DNA of 46,609 bases from Legionellaceae bacterium (GCA_002707695.1 PANR01000012.1:1-46609), one strand, 5' to 3'. Positions 7,770 to 17,634 are shown, numbered from the stretch's first letter. The notes: generated by a model not told the origin, from the sequence alone. Numbers and translations: made by a program.

Positions 7770-10457
7770 TTAATGCGCCTCATCCCAATTATGGCCAACC
7801 CCAACATCAACAATGAGTGGTACAGTCAATTTCGCAGCGGATTGCATAAGCGTTTTGATGAGCTTGACGAGCTCGTCGCTATCATTTTCGGCCACTTCAA
7901 AAATTAATTCATCGTGAACTTGTAAAATCATTTTTGCATCCATGTTGTTTTTGGCGAGTTCCGCGTCGATATTAATCATTGCCATTTTAATGATGTCGGC
8001 GGCAGTACCTTGCATGGGCGCATTAATGGCAATTCGCTCAGCAGCTTTTTGTTGCATCACATTTTTGGTGTTGATGTTGGGCAAGTATAAACGACGCCCA
8101 AATACTGTCTCGACAAAGCCATCTTTGTGCGCTTTTTTTCTAGTATTTTCCATATAAGCTTTGACGCCAGGATATTGTCGAAAATATTCATCAATATATT
8201 CTTGCGCAGTATTTCTATCAACTTGCAATTGTTTGGCTAATCCAAATGATGACATGCCATAGATCAAACCAAAGTTAATAGCTTTTGCGCGACGACGAAA
8301 TTCTTTGTCTACCTTATCGATGGGCACGCCAAAGACTTGTGAGGCTGTGCTTGAGTGAATATCCGCACCTTCTGAAAATGCATCAAGCAGGCCTTGATCT
8401 TTTGACAAATGCGCCATGATTCGTAACTCAACTTGAGAATAGTCAGCAGCAACCATTTTATAACCTGTTGGCGCGATAAACGCCTGACGAATACGTCGAC
8501 CTTCTTCAGTGCGAATCGGTATATTTTGCAAATTTGGGTTAGATGAAGATAGACGACCTGTTGAAGCAACAGCCTGATGAAAAGAAGTATGCACACGACC
8601 TGTTTTGTCATTAATTTGTTGAGGGAGGGCGTCGACATAAGTAGATTTAAGCTTAGATAAGCTGCGATATTCTAAAATGAGTTTCGGCAAGGGGTAATCC
8701 AGCGCAAGATCAGATAGCACCTCTTCGGCGGTTGACGCTTGACCTGTTGGAGTTTTTTTAATGACGGGAATGCCAAGCTCCTCAAATAAAATTTCACGCA
8801 ACTGTTTTGGCGAACCCATATTGAACATTCGTCCAGCAGTTTTATAGGCTTTTTCTTCAAGTTCACTGATGCGTGTGCCCAGCTCAACGCTTTGCTTTTT
8901 TAGGCTGCTTTGATCGATCAGCACACCTTGCCGTTCCATTTTTGATAGCACGTTCACCAACGGCATTTCTATTGTTTCAAATACTTTTTTAAGCGCAGCA
9001 TCTTTCTGTAACTCTGGCCAAAAATGTTGATGTAATTTTAGGGTGATCTCAGCATCTTCAGCGGCATAATCTCCCGCGGTGTTCACGTCAACCTCAGAAA
9101 AACAGATTTGTTTCGCGCCTTTACCAGCAACATCTTCGTAGCTAATGCATTTGTGTGTTAAGTACTTTAATGCCAATGAATTCATATCATGCCGACTAGC
9201 AGTGCTGTTATACACATAAGATTCAAGCATGGTGTCAAAAGCAATGCCGTTGAGCGTGATGTCGTAATTGGCTAGCACTTCTTTATCATATTTTAAATTC
9301 TGCCCTATTTTTTTGAGATCATGGCTTTCTAGCAAAGGTTTGAGTTGTTCTAAAACCCAGGTGCGATCAAGTTGATCAGGTGCGTCAGGGTAGTTGTGTG
9401 CCACAGGAATATAAACCGCGTCATCTTCATCGGTTGCAAATGATAGGCCGACAATTTCAGCTTTCATATAGTTTAAGCTTGTCGTTTCGGAATCAAATGC
9501 AAATAATTTTTTATTTTTCAGTTTGTTTATTAGCGACCCAAAGCTTTTTTTGTCGATGATTAAGTTTTCTGAGCTATTTTTTTTAGGTTTCATTTCGATT
9601 GGCGCATCATTCAGCTGCTCTTTTAACCAGGTTTTAAATTCGAATTCTTTGAAATAGTTGGCAAGTTTTTCTTTATCGGGCTCGCCTAAGTTCAAATCAG
9701 AAATATGTTGTGACAATTCGACGTCGCATTTAATAGTGACAAGCTGTTTGCTTAATGGTAGTTGGGGTAAAAAATCACGTAAATTTTCGCCAACCTTGCC
9801 TGTGATTTCATCAGCGTGTTTGATGATTTCATCAAGTGACCCATATTTTTCAAGCCATTTTACCGCGGTTTTTGGGCCTACTTTTGGCACACCAGGAATG
9901 TTATCTGACGTGTCGCCAATGAGCGTTAGGTAGTCAATGATTTGATTGGCGTTCACTCCAAATTTTTCTTTTACACCCTTAACATCCATTTTTGTGTTGG
10001 TCATGGTGTTGACTAACGTGACATGTTCGTTAACCAACTGCGCCATGTCTTTATCGCCTGTCGAGACAACAACTTCCATTTTCTGTTCTGTTGCTTGGGT
10101 AGTGAGCGTGCCAATGACATCATCAGCCTCAACACCTGCTATCGCAATTAATGGAAAACCCATTGCTTTGATGATGCCAAATAAAGGTTCAATCTGCTGC
10201 TCAAGTTCTTCAGGCATTTCTGAACGGTTTGCTTTGTATTCGGCGTAAAGCTCATTGCGAAAACTGCCGCCTTTGGTATCGAACACAACGGCAATATGTG
10301 AGTTGGGATAATCGCTAATCAGTCTACGCAACATGTTAATCACGCCATACATTGCACCAGTTGGATGGCCAGCTTCGTTAGTCAGTGGCGGCATTGCGTG
10401 ATAAGCGCGGAACAAATATGATGAGCCGTCAACTAAAATAAGCGGTAAGTTTTCCAT
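7770..10457 (-). CDS. polA: DNA polymerase I
   Basis: 895 aa, close to the usual ~900-930. It fills gaps and removes RNA primers in replication and repair. The ATG at 10457 is preferred over the one 18 nt upstream because AAGG lies 8 nt before it and the product then begins with the conserved LILVDGSSYLFRAYHA. The 5'-nuclease domain occupies about residues 1-290. The 3'-5' exonuclease domain starts near 310 with its D-x-E pair kept (DSETTSL, about 320), so proofreading should be active. The polymerase domain has YSQVELRIMAHLS (motif A), RRRAKAINFGLIYG (motif B, O helix) and QVHDELIFEV (motif C). Divergent from the MFS gene at 10528; the hydrolase follows 4 nt after its stop. Confidence 0.98.
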   Translation of the reverse strand: MENLPLILVDGSSYLFRAYHAMPPLTNEAGHPTGAMYGVINMLRRLISDYPNSHIAVVFDTKGGSFRNELYAEYKANRSEMPEELEQQIEPLFGIIKAMGFPLIAIAGVEADDVIGTLTTQATEQKMEVVVSTGDKDMAQLVNEHVTLVNTMTNTKMDVKGVKEKFGVNANQIIDYLTLIGDTSDNIPGVPKVGPKTAVKWLEKYGSLDEIIKHADEITGKVGENLRDFLPQLPLSKQLVTIKCDVELSQHISDLNLGEPDKEKLANYFKEFEFKTWLKEQLNDAPIEMKPKKNSSENLIIDKKSFGSLINKLKNKKLFAFDSETTSLNYMKAEIVGLSFATDEDDAVYIPVAHNYPDAPDQLDRTWVLEQLKPLLESHDLKKIGQNLKYDKEVLANYDITLNGIAFDTMLESYVYNSTASRHDMNSLALKYLTHKCISYEDVAGKGAKQICFSEVDVNTAGDYAAEDAEITLKLHQHFWPELQKDAALKKVFETIEMPLVNVLSKMERQGVLIDQSSLKKQSVELGTRISELEEKAYKTAGRMFNMGSPKQLREILFEELGIPVIKKTPTGQASTAEEVLSDLALDYPLPKLILEYRSLSKLKSTYVDALPQQINDKTGRVHTSFHQAVASTGRLSSSNPNLQNIPIRTEEGRRIRQAFIAPTGYKMVAADYSQVELRIMAHLSKDQGLLDAFSEGADIHSSTASQVFGVPIDKVDKEFRRRAKAINFGLIYGMSSFGLAKQLQVDRNTAQEYIDEYFRQYPGVKAYMENTRKKAHKDGFVETVFGRRLYLPNINTKNVMQQKAAERIAINAPMQGTAADIIKMAMINIDAELAKNNMDAKMILQVHDELIFEVAENDSDELVKLIKTLMQSAAKLTVPLIVDVGVGHNWDEAH

Positions 10458-10527
10458 GGTGATTGCCTTGATCATCTGTTAGAGTAATTGGCAGTGTAAC
10501 AAAATTTTTTGCAAAGGAATATTGCCC

Positions 10528-12105
10528 ATGTCTCATTCTGTTTCAGTTTCTGCATCAGCGTCTGTCAAACAGCCGGCGTGGGAAAGCTGGTGTATTTTGC
10601 TCAGTATGTGCGTTGCGGTGTTTACGATTGGTTTAATGAGCACGGGTGTTATTGATGCCATGGTGAAAATGCGTGATCAGTTAAATTTATCACCAACCAC
10701 ACTACAATGGTTAATGAATGCTTATTTGCTCACCGCAGCATCGTTTGTGATTATTAGTGGGCGTATCAGCGAAATTTATGGCCGACGCAATTTATTTGTT
10801 GCGGGTGTTATCATATTTGTTGTTGGTTTGGTTATTGCTGCTTGCGCGAGTGATGGTGCCTGGGTGATTGTTGGTCGCGCTGTTCAAGGTGGTGGCGCTG
10901 CGATTTTGGCGCCCGGAACGATGGCTATTTTGAAGCTAAAGTTACCACCTGCGCGACAGGCATTCGCTGTGACGACGTGGTCAGCCTCAGCGGGCTTAGG
11001 TTTTTCTTTTGGCCCCATTATTGGTGGCGCATTAACTGACGGATTGAGTTGGCGATATTTATTTTGGTTAGCTGCATTGTTGCTTGTTGTGTCGCTGATT
11101 TTGTTGTTTATCGGTCGGGCTAAAAACAAACCTGCTCAGGGTCTTCAACATATCGACTGGCTCGGTACGGTTTTGCTCATCTTATTCACGCTTCCTTTTT
11201 TCTTAGGTTTAGTACAAGGCAACGCATGGGGCTGGAGTAATCCTTGGGTATGGGGATTGCTGTTGTTTGGCGTGATATTTTTCTTTATTTTGTTAGTTGT
11301 TGAGCTAGCTAAAAAAGCGCCACTAGTAATGTTTGAGCTTTTTTCAAATCACCAATTTGCGCTCGGTGCAATCGGGATGATCTTTAATGGGTTTACGTTG
11401 CTCACTATTTTGTATTTTACGAGCTTATATCTACAAGTTCCATTTTTACAAAACTTTTCACCCGTGATGGCGGGTGTAGCACTTTTACCGTTTAGTATTG
11501 GATTTTTTGTCGCGTCGATTAGCGCGTCATTTGTCACAAATAAATTTGGTTTTCGTTTGCCATTGCTCACCAGCGGGTTGCTTCAATTTGGTGGGTTTTT
11601 ATGGCTTTGTTTTATTACATCGCAAACAACATATTTATTTCTCTGGGCGCCTTATTTTTTAGTGGGTTTAGGTTGTGGGTTTAATATGGCAACGTTTCCG
11701 GTGTTGGCAATGATGTCGGTTGATGATGAGCACGCAAATAAAGCCTCGGGCTTTGTGAACATGACCAACTATCTTGGTGCCACGTTATCACCCGCTATTG
11801 GCACGATATTTTTTGTTGGGCTGAGCACATCAATTTTTTATGATTTGCTCAAGCATATCCCCGTGTCAGATGCACAGGCACATCGCATTGCTTCCGCGCT
11901 TTTTGGCCATCCAGACCAGATGAAGCACCTGTTTCAAGCATTAGTTCCGCACACACGCGCTGAAGTATTGTTTGCGATGAAACATAGTGCGATTGTTGGC
12001 AATATGTCGGTGATGATTATTTCCGCAGCCGTAGGCCTTATCATGGCATTTTTACCGTTGTTGGTCTTAAGTGTTGTGCCAGCAAAGTCAAACGCCGATC
12101 ATTGA
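10528..12105 (+). CDS. MFS drug/solute exporter, DHA2 (EmrB/QacA) type
   Basis: 525 aa with about 14 hydrophobic segments, the size and topology of the DHA2 proton antiporters in the inner membrane. The ATG at 10528 is chosen over the TTG at 10522 because AAGGA lies 9 nt upstream. The TM1 region contains the tail of family motif D1 (VIDAMVKMRDQLNLSPTTLQW); the loop between TM2 and TM3 has G-R-I-S-E-x-Y-G-R-R (motif A); motif C is represented by G..FGPIIGGALTD. No membrane-fusion partner is adjacent, so it may act alone. Its last 7 nt overlap the convergent glycosyltransferase end. Substrate cannot be told from sequence. Confidence 0.9.
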   Translation: MSHSVSVSASASVKQPAWESWCILLSMCVAVFTIGLMSTGVIDAMVKMRDQLNLSPTTLQWLMNAYLLTAASFVIISGRISEIYGRRNLFVAGVIIFVVGLVIAACASDGAWVIVGRAVQGGGAAILAPGTMAILKLKLPPARQAFAVTTWSASAGLGFSFGPIIGGALTDGLSWRYLFWLAALLLVVSLILLFIGRAKNKPAQGLQHIDWLGTVLLILFTLPFFLGLVQGNAWGWSNPWVWGLLLFGVIFFFILLVVELAKKAPLVMFELFSNHQFALGAIGMIFNGFTLLTILYFTSLYLQVPFLQNFSPVMAGVALLPFSIGFFVASISASFVTNKFGFRLPLLTSGLLQFGGFLWLCFITSQTTYLFLWAPYFLVGLGCGFNMATFPVLAMMSVDDEHANKASGFVNMTNYLGATLSPAIGTIFFVGLSTSIFYDLLKHIPVSDAQAHRIASALFGHPDQMKHLFQALVPHTRAEVLFAMKHSAIVGNMSVMIISAAVGLIMAFLPLLVLSVVPAKSNADH

Positions 12106-13634
12106 CCGCGCGGCGGTAAAAGTGCAACGCCAATGTATACCGGTGGAATAGGTTTGAAGTTGATCCAGTGCGTAATCCACGGGTTAAGCACGTAATTGAA
12201 TTGGTATGTGCCAACAAATTTAGCTGATGGAAATCGTTGAGCAATGGTTGTTGGAATGCTTGTTTTGCTGTTGCGAGCTTTCCACATAAACACCGCGCCC
12301 TGTTGTCGCAAATCTTTTTCATTGATCCACTGACTAAAGTTAGGGTTCCATTCAAAATATCCAGCAGGATGGTCTTTTGAAAATACAGTCACACTGACCA
12401 CATATTCACGCGTGCCCGCCACATATTTCAGCGGTGTTTGATAATGCTGATGCCATAGCGTATCAATTTGTTGTGCGACTTGTTTGCCGGGGAAGAGTTC
12501 ATACAGCGCATCACCACGGTTAATCATAAATGGGTAGACAGTTTCTAGCAGCACGTAAGCGAATAACCAAAAAATAAATAAGCTGACTGAGATGATTGCA
12601 TAACGTTTTAGAGCGGCTTGAGTGGGTGTGGGATTTAACGTGAGCACTAGCCAAATACCAAATAAGGTTAGCAGTGGTGTTCCCCAAAACAAACGCAGGC
12701 TCGCGCCTGTCGCAAATGAAAAAAGACAGGTAAGTACTAAGGGCCCAAAGCAGTGAATCGCAATAAATTGTTTGTCGTATGTTGGAACGCTAACGGTTGC
12801 TTTAATGCGTTTGAAACAAGCGAAATAAACAACGGTGGGTATTGCTGCCATGCCAATCATTAACAGTAAAAAATGTAGGGGGTTGAGAATGTGGTCAAAC
12901 AAGCTGCTCAATGCTGATTTGTCGAGACTTGCGCGATTAAAAGCATAGTGTATCGACACAAAGTTGTGTTGTGCAAGCCAGCGTAAGTTGGGCGTGACGA
13001 TCAAGGCAAAAACAATTAAGCAAAGGTAGGGACCGATAGATTTAAAGCTACGCCGCCCCATCGGGTTGACTAACAAAAAAATAAACATGCTGGCGAGCAG
13101 CATGACAGAGTAGTATTTAGCCATCAACGCTAAGCCAGCAAAAATCGCCGTTAATGCCCATTTTTTTATATCTTGTTGCTTTATGGCATCGTAAAAGAAA
13201 AGCAGGGTGAATGCCCACAACGGCAATTCTAAAACATTGTCATTAAATTCGGGGCTAGAGGCACTAAAATAAAAAATTCCAATTAATAATGTCACACTGA
13301 TTAGCGCTTTAACAGGCGGCAACATTCGTTTTGCAAGTTGCCAAGTGGCAAAGAAACAAAGACAGATTGAAACTTGGCTCATCAAATACAGTGACCAAAT
13401 CGATTTGCCTGTTAGCAAATAGGCGGCGCGTGTTACCCAAGCCCCGAGAAAGGGATCTTTGTCATAACCTAATTGCCAGTGAGAGCCCCAAGCGAGATTT
13501 TCTAAAATATCGACATAAGTTCCGTGTAGCAATAATTTGGGTAGTAGCGTCCACGCAACCAGCTGCGCGACCACAAGCGCAACAAACCACAGCAAGCAGG
13601 TTTGTTTAATATTCATTTTATTGTGATGGCTCAT
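12099..13634 (-). CDS. GT39/ArnT-like membrane glycosyltransferase
   Basis: 511 aa polytopic inner-membrane protein with about 11-12 hydrophobic segments and a soluble C-terminal part. The first periplasmic loop carries acidic residues after TM1 (YVDILENLAWG, GYDKDPFLGAW), where GT39/PMT-2 enzymes have the catalytic Asp and a conserved H/Y-x-P-P/L loop. These enzymes move sugars from polyprenyl-phosphate donors to lipid A, glycans or proteins at the periplasmic face. It starts 4 nt after the aldehyde dehydrogenase stop, so it may ride on that operon; an in-frame ATG at 13616 is an alternative start and neither has a clear ribosome site. Acceptor unknown. Confidence 0.8.
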   Translation of the reverse strand: MSHHNKMNIKQTCLLWFVALVVAQLVAWTLLPKLLLHGTYVDILENLAWGSHWQLGYDKDPFLGAWVTRAAYLLTGKSIWSLYLMSQVSICLCFFATWQLAKRMLPPVKALISVTLLIGIFYFSASSPEFNDNVLELPLWAFTLLFFYDAIKQQDIKKWALTAIFAGLALMAKYYSVMLLASMFIFLLVNPMGRRSFKSIGPYLCLIVFALIVTPNLRWLAQHNFVSIHYAFNRASLDKSALSSLFDHILNPLHFLLLMIGMAAIPTVVYFACFKRIKATVSVPTYDKQFIAIHCFGPLVLTCLFSFATGASLRLFWGTPLLTLFGIWLVLTLNPTPTQAALKRYAIISVSLFIFWLFAYVLLETVYPFMINRGDALYELFPGKQVAQQIDTLWHQHYQTPLKYVAGTREYVVSVTVFSKDHPAGYFEWNPNFSQWINEKDLRQQGAVFMWKARNSKTSIPTTIAQRFPSAKFVGTYQFNYVLNPWITHWINFKPIPPVYIGVALLPPRGQ

Positions 13635-13638
13635 CGCG

Positions 13639-15006
13639 CTATTTTATATTAATTGTCTTGGTGTTGACAAATTCACGAATGCCTTCTTCTGCACATTCCC
13701 GGCCATAGCCTGAAAGATTAATGCCGCCAAATGGCAGGCGAGGGTCAGAGCCCACAGCGGTGTTCACAGCGACGGTGCCTGCATGTAGATGGTTGGTGGC
13801 GATTTCTTCACCATGCTTGATATTTTTGGTAAATACGGCGGCGCCCAAGCCAAATGGGCTATCATTGGCGATACGAATCGCGTCCGCTTCGTCTTTAGCG
13901 CGAATAATCGCTGCGACAGGGCCAAAGATTTCTTCGTCATACGCTGGCATGCCAGGCTTAACATCGACAAGTAACGTAGGTTCATAAAAAAAGCCAGGTC
14001 CATCAACTTTCTTGCCGCCGGCTAAACATTTCGCACCGTTTTCAATACATTTTTGGACTTGCTCATGCACTTGATCACGCAAATCACTACGGGCCATCGG
14101 GCCAAAATTACAATCATCTTTAGTAGGGTCGGTTGGCTTATACGTGGCGAGTGTTTCTTGTGCTTGCTTGAGAAATTCGTCGTAAACGCTATCAACAACA
14201 ATTAAGCGTTTTGCGGAAATGCACACCTGTCCGGAGGCTGCCATGCGATCGTTAATGCAAACTTTAGCCGCCTCGGTGACATCTGCATCGTCTAAAATAA
14301 CATACGGATCGCTACCACCAAGTTCCAGCACCACTTTTTTAAGACTTTGTCCAGCTTCAGATGCTACGGCTTTCCCAGCCCGTTCACTGCCTGTGAGTGT
14401 AACGCCAATAATGCGTTTGTCTGCAATTATTTTTGCAGCTTGATCATTGTCAACAATGACGCTAGAGAATACACCTTTTGGGAAACCTGCTTGATGAAAC
14501 AAATCTTCGATCGCCAATGATGCGCCAGTTGAAATGGGCGCATGGCTTAATATACCAACATTACCTGCCGTAATGTTCGGGGCGGCAAAGCGCAGCACTT
14601 GCCAAAATGGAAAGTTCCACGGCATGATTGAGAAAATAGGGCCGCGCGGTTCGTAAGTGACAACGCTTTTTGACATCTCAGTTTTAACAATACGGGGTTT
14701 TAAATATTCAGAAGTGCTTTTGCTGTAATGTTCGCAAATCCAGGCACATTTTTCGATTTCTGCGCGAGCTGAAGTGATAGCTTTTCCCATTTCTTGGGTG
14801 ATGAGTGCTGCATATTCTTCTTTGTTTTTTTTCAATACATCACTCGCTTTTTCCATTAAGGCTTCACGCTCTTTCAATGGCAATGCACGCCAATCTTGAA
14901 AGGCATCATGAGCTTGAGCAATCACTTGTTCGATGTGTTGATCTGACATGAAATCATAATCTTTGATGACTTCGCCTGTAGCAGGGTTTACCGTTTGTAC
15001 GCCCAT
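13639..15006 (-). CDS. NAD(P)-dependent aldehyde dehydrogenase, succinate-semialdehyde type
   Basis: 455 aa, length and sequence of the YneI/Sad subgroup that oxidises succinate semialdehyde to succinate. Catalytic features are all visible: N131 in PWNFPFW, general base E228 in LELGGSDP, nucleophile C262 in GQVCIS, and the EIFGPVA motif. Odd point: the Lys that contacts the cofactor ribose (normally VLKHA/KPS) is Ser154 here (GILSHAP). A strong AGGAG ribosome site precedes the ATG. It begins 9 nt after the ThDP enzyme upstream, which predicts a shared substrate chain: the first enzyme would make the aldehyde, this one the acid. Substrate is inferred from subgroup and context. Confidence 0.88.
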   Translation of the reverse strand: MGVQTVNPATGEVIKDYDFMSDQHIEQVIAQAHDAFQDWRALPLKEREALMEKASDVLKKNKEEYAALITQEMGKAITSARAEIEKCAWICEHYSKSTSEYLKPRIVKTEMSKSVVTYEPRGPIFSIMPWNFPFWQVLRFAAPNITAGNVGILSHAPISTGASLAIEDLFHQAGFPKGVFSSVIVDNDQAAKIIADKRIIGVTLTGSERAGKAVASEAGQSLKKVVLELGGSDPYVILDDADVTEAAKVCINDRMAASGQVCISAKRLIVVDSVYDEFLKQAQETLATYKPTDPTKDDCNFGPMARSDLRDQVHEQVQKCIENGAKCLAGGKKVDGPGFFYEPTLLVDVKPGMPAYDEEIFGPVAAIIRAKDEADAIRIANDSPFGLGAAVFTKNIKHGEEIATNHLHAGTVAVNTAVGSDPRLPFGGINLSGYGRECAEEGIREFVNTKTINIK

Positions 15007-15015
15007 GTCTTCTCC

Positions 15016-16659
15016 TTAGTGACTAAGAATTTTGCCCAAATGTTCAGTAAGTTTCATATTTTCACTGTAATCAACTGGAACAACCAGCACAGTGGGCTTG
15101 TCTTTTTTCTCAAAACTGGCTTTTAATGCTGGCAAGAGTTGATCGGTTGATTCAAGCTTTTCACTGTGGCAGCCAAATGATTTTGCTAATGCCACAAGAT
15201 CAGGGTTTTTCAGCTCAACGTGAGACATTTTGTGATAAGCGGCTTCTTGTTTCCATTTAATCAGGCCATAAAAATGATCTTCCCACACCAGTACGGTAAT
15301 GGGCGCTTTATATTGCACGGCTGTTACGAGCGCTTGAATGCTCATGATAAAGCCGCCATCGCCTACAATAGCAACAGCATTTTTGTCAGGATGAATCCAC
15401 TTGGCTTGTGTGGCGCCCGCCATAGAGCCGCCCATTGAGCAAAACCCGTTATATATAAAGCAGGTTTTTGATTGATAAGTTGGGTATTGTCTAGCGACCC
15501 ACATTTTGTGTGCACCCACGTCGCTCACTAAAATATCATCGTCACGTAATGCTTTGCGAACATCAGCAAGAATGCGCTGGGGCTTGATAGGGAAACTATC
15601 ATCATCCTCGTGCAAGTCGATGTCATTTTCAACTTCTTCTCGAATTTTTGCGAATAGCTGAGGGTCTTTTTCGTGGTCTTTGGTTAATCCTTTATTAATC
15701 GCGCAAACAATTTCATTAATTTCACCAATTAACTCAATGCGTGGGATGTAGCATGCATCAACTTCGGCAGCGGAACGCGCAATGTGAATGATTTTTTTGT
15801 CGGCTTTTTCATTCCAGCGGCTAGGCGGCCATTCCACCATGTTATAACCAATGGTGATGACAAGATCTGCTTCATCATACGCCTTCACGGCAATATCTTT
15901 CATGCCAAGACCAACGCAGCGCAAAGAGTGTTTATGTCTGGCATCAATAGCGCCTTTGCCCATAAACGTGGTTGCGCCGTACATATTGGTTTTGTCCATC
16001 AGTGCGCGAATTTCTTTGTCTGCTTCTGCAGCAACAGCGCCGTCACCAACGAGCAGTATAGGCTTTTTGCTGGCTTTGATCAGCGCGAGTGTTTCTTGAA
16101 TTTGTTCATCACTCACGCCCGATTCAAATTCAGTGCGGAGCAAGTTGATCGGTTGCGCGTCGGTTTCTTCTTTTGCAACATCCTCAGGCAGCTCAATGAG
16201 TACCGCGCCGGGCACGCCAATGGTTGCTGTTTTAACTGCTTTGCAGACGACTTCTGGAATCACTTCAGCGTTGCGCACCGTTGTTGCCCATTTAGTCACC
16301 GGCTCATACATGCTGACTGAATCCATGTTTTGATGTGAAACTTTGTGCAAGCGAGTGGTATCGGCTTGGCCAATGATGGCAATAAGTGGTACGTGATCCA
16401 TGTTGGCGTTTGCCACGCCTGTCATTAAATTGGTGGCACCGGGGCCAAGTGTGGCCAAACAAACACCAGGCTTGCCGGTCAGGCGGCCGTGCATGTCGGC
16501 CATAAATGAGGCGGCTTGCTCGTGTCGGCAAATAACAAATTCGATCGAGGAGTTGAGTAGCGAAATCATGAGGTCGGCATTTTCTTCGCCAGGCACGCCA
16601 TAAATATGTGTGACGCCTTGCGCTTCCAAACAGCGTAAAAATAGATCGGATGCTTTCAT
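15016..16659 (-). CDS. Acetolactate synthase-like ThDP enzyme, possible 2-oxoglutarate decarboxylase
   Basis: 547 aa with the three-domain fold of AlsS/IlvB enzymes: an N-terminal PYR domain with catalytic Glu47 (ICRHEQAASFMA), a middle domain, and a C-terminal ThDP-binding domain with GDGGFIMSIQ near residue 430. A perfect AGGAGG lies 8 nt before the ATG. No regulatory small subunit (ilvN/H) and no acetolactate decarboxylase is adjacent, which argues against amino-acid synthesis or acetoin formation. In some cyanobacteria an enzyme annotated as acetolactate synthase is a 2-oxoglutarate decarboxylase working with a neighbouring succinate-semialdehyde dehydrogenase. The same pairing is seen here, so that role is a real alternative. 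Family call secure, reaction not. Confidence 0.88.
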   Translation of the reverse strand: MKASDLFLRCLEAQGVTHIYGVPGEENADLMISLLNSSIEFVICRHEQAASFMADMHGRLTGKPGVCLATLGPGATNLMTGVANANMDHVPLIAIIGQADTTRLHKVSHQNMDSVSMYEPVTKWATTVRNAEVIPEVVCKAVKTATIGVPGAVLIELPEDVAKEETDAQPINLLRTEFESGVSDEQIQETLALIKASKKPILLVGDGAVAAEADKEIRALMDKTNMYGATTFMGKGAIDARHKHSLRCVGLGMKDIAVKAYDEADLVITIGYNMVEWPPSRWNEKADKKIIHIARSAAEVDACYIPRIELIGEINEIVCAINKGLTKDHEKDPQLFAKIREEVENDIDLHEDDDSFPIKPQRILADVRKALRDDDILVSDVGAHKMWVARQYPTYQSKTCFIYNGFCSMGGSMAGATQAKWIHPDKNAVAIVGDGGFIMSIQALVTAVQYKAPITVLVWEDHFYGLIKWKQEAAYHKMSHVELKNPDLVALAKSFGCHSEKLESTDQLLPALKASFEKKDKPTVLVVPVDYSENMKLTEHLGKILSH

Positions 16660-16720
16660 AGATTAATCCTCCTTGTGTAATTAATTTAACATAATTTTTT
16701 ACGAAAAACACCCCCAAGCC

Positions 16721-16749
16721 TTGACTGTTCACGATGAGTGATTTAGCGT
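16721..16749 (+). promoter_or_regulatory. Putative sigma-70 promoter for the dsbA-like operon
   Basis: TTGACT, a 17-bp spacer, then TAGCGT, ending 39 nt before the ATG at 16789. The -35 is near-consensus and the -10 is weak. It lies in the 129-nt divergent spacer shared with the ThDP gene. Confidence 0.5.
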
Positions 16750-16788
16750 AAGAGCTGAAGCAAACCATAAATAGAGGATCAATCGCTC

Positions 16789-17634
16789 ATGAAAAAAATC
16801 ACAGCCATTTCTGCATTTACTTTAGCGCTTACGCTTGCTACGCCTTCATTTGCATTATTTGGTTATCACATTAGCAAAGATAAAAGTGATAGTAAGGAAG
16901 CCAAAGTACAAGTGTTTACGCCTGTGCAGGTAAAAGCGATTCAAAAAATTGCGCACGATTACATCGTGCAAAACCCAGAAGTTTTGGTGCAAGCAGGCCA
17001 AGCGCTGCAGAAAAAAGCGATGGGCCAGTTACAACAAAAGGCCACTAAATTAATTCATAGCAATGCAAAGGCGTTGTTTAATGACCCTGCGAATATTGTG
17101 GTGGGCAACCCGAATGGCAAAATTACGTTGGTCGAGTTTTATGATTACCAGTGCCCGCATTGTCGCGACACATCAACTGCGATTGATGCGATCATTAAAA
17201 ATAACCCTGACTTGCGTGTGGTTTTCAAAAATTTACCCATTTTCGGCAAATATTCACAAGAAGCTTCTGAGTCATCAGACGCCGCTTATAGCTTAGATAA
17301 AAGTAAATTTATGGCATTCCATCAGGCGTTGATGGAAGCACAGGTGCCATTCAATTCGAACACGGTGCAACAAGTCGCTGCAAAAACAGGCTACGACTAT
17401 ACTCAATTATCAACTGCGATGCGGAGTAAAGCCGTGCAAGATAACTTGAAAGCCAATTTCACGTTGGCTGAGACTTTGCTGCAACCAACCATTAACATGG
17501 TGGCAACACCTGCTATTGTTGTTGGCCCTACTGTTGGTGCCGATGCTGATAATGCGCCTGTTGCGTTTATTCCAGGTCAAGCGAGTCAACAGCAGTTACA
17601 AGCGGCGATTAATCAAGTTAAGTCTGGCATGTAA
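16789..17634 (+). CDS. DsbA-family thiol:disulfide oxidoreductase, Com1/DsbA2-like
   Basis: 281 aa. The signal peptide is clear (MKKITAISAF, hydrophobic run, cleavage after SFA near residue 22). A helical N-terminal segment (about 43-95) typical of the dimeric Com1/DsbA2 group of Coxiella and Legionella precedes a thioredoxin fold with the active site C122-P-H-C125 after LVEFYDYQ. The cis-proline loop is VATPAIVV. It should form or isomerise disulfides in periplasmic and outer-membrane proteins; in Legionella such proteins support Dot/Icm assembly, which is family knowledge only. First gene of a run with the channel (5-nt gap) and the MFS gene. Confidence 0.9.
   Translation: MKKITAISAFTLALTLATPSFALFGYHISKDKSDSKEAKVQVFTPVQVKAIQKIAHDYIVQNPEVLVQAGQALQKKAMGQLQQKATKLIHSNAKALFNDPANIVVGNPNGKITLVEFYDYQCPHCRDTSTAIDAIIKNNPDLRVVFKNLPIFGKYSQEASESSDAAYSLDKSKFMAFHQALMEAQVPFNSNTVQQVAAKTGYDYTQLSTAMRSKAVQDNLKANFTLAETLLQPTINMVATPAIVVGPTVGADADNAPVAFIPGQASQQQLQAAINQVKSGM

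Noticed and set aside
15784-16320. 178-aa ORF antisense to the ThDP enzyme gene
   Set aside because: Antisense shadow of a strongly conserved enzyme; no ribosome site.
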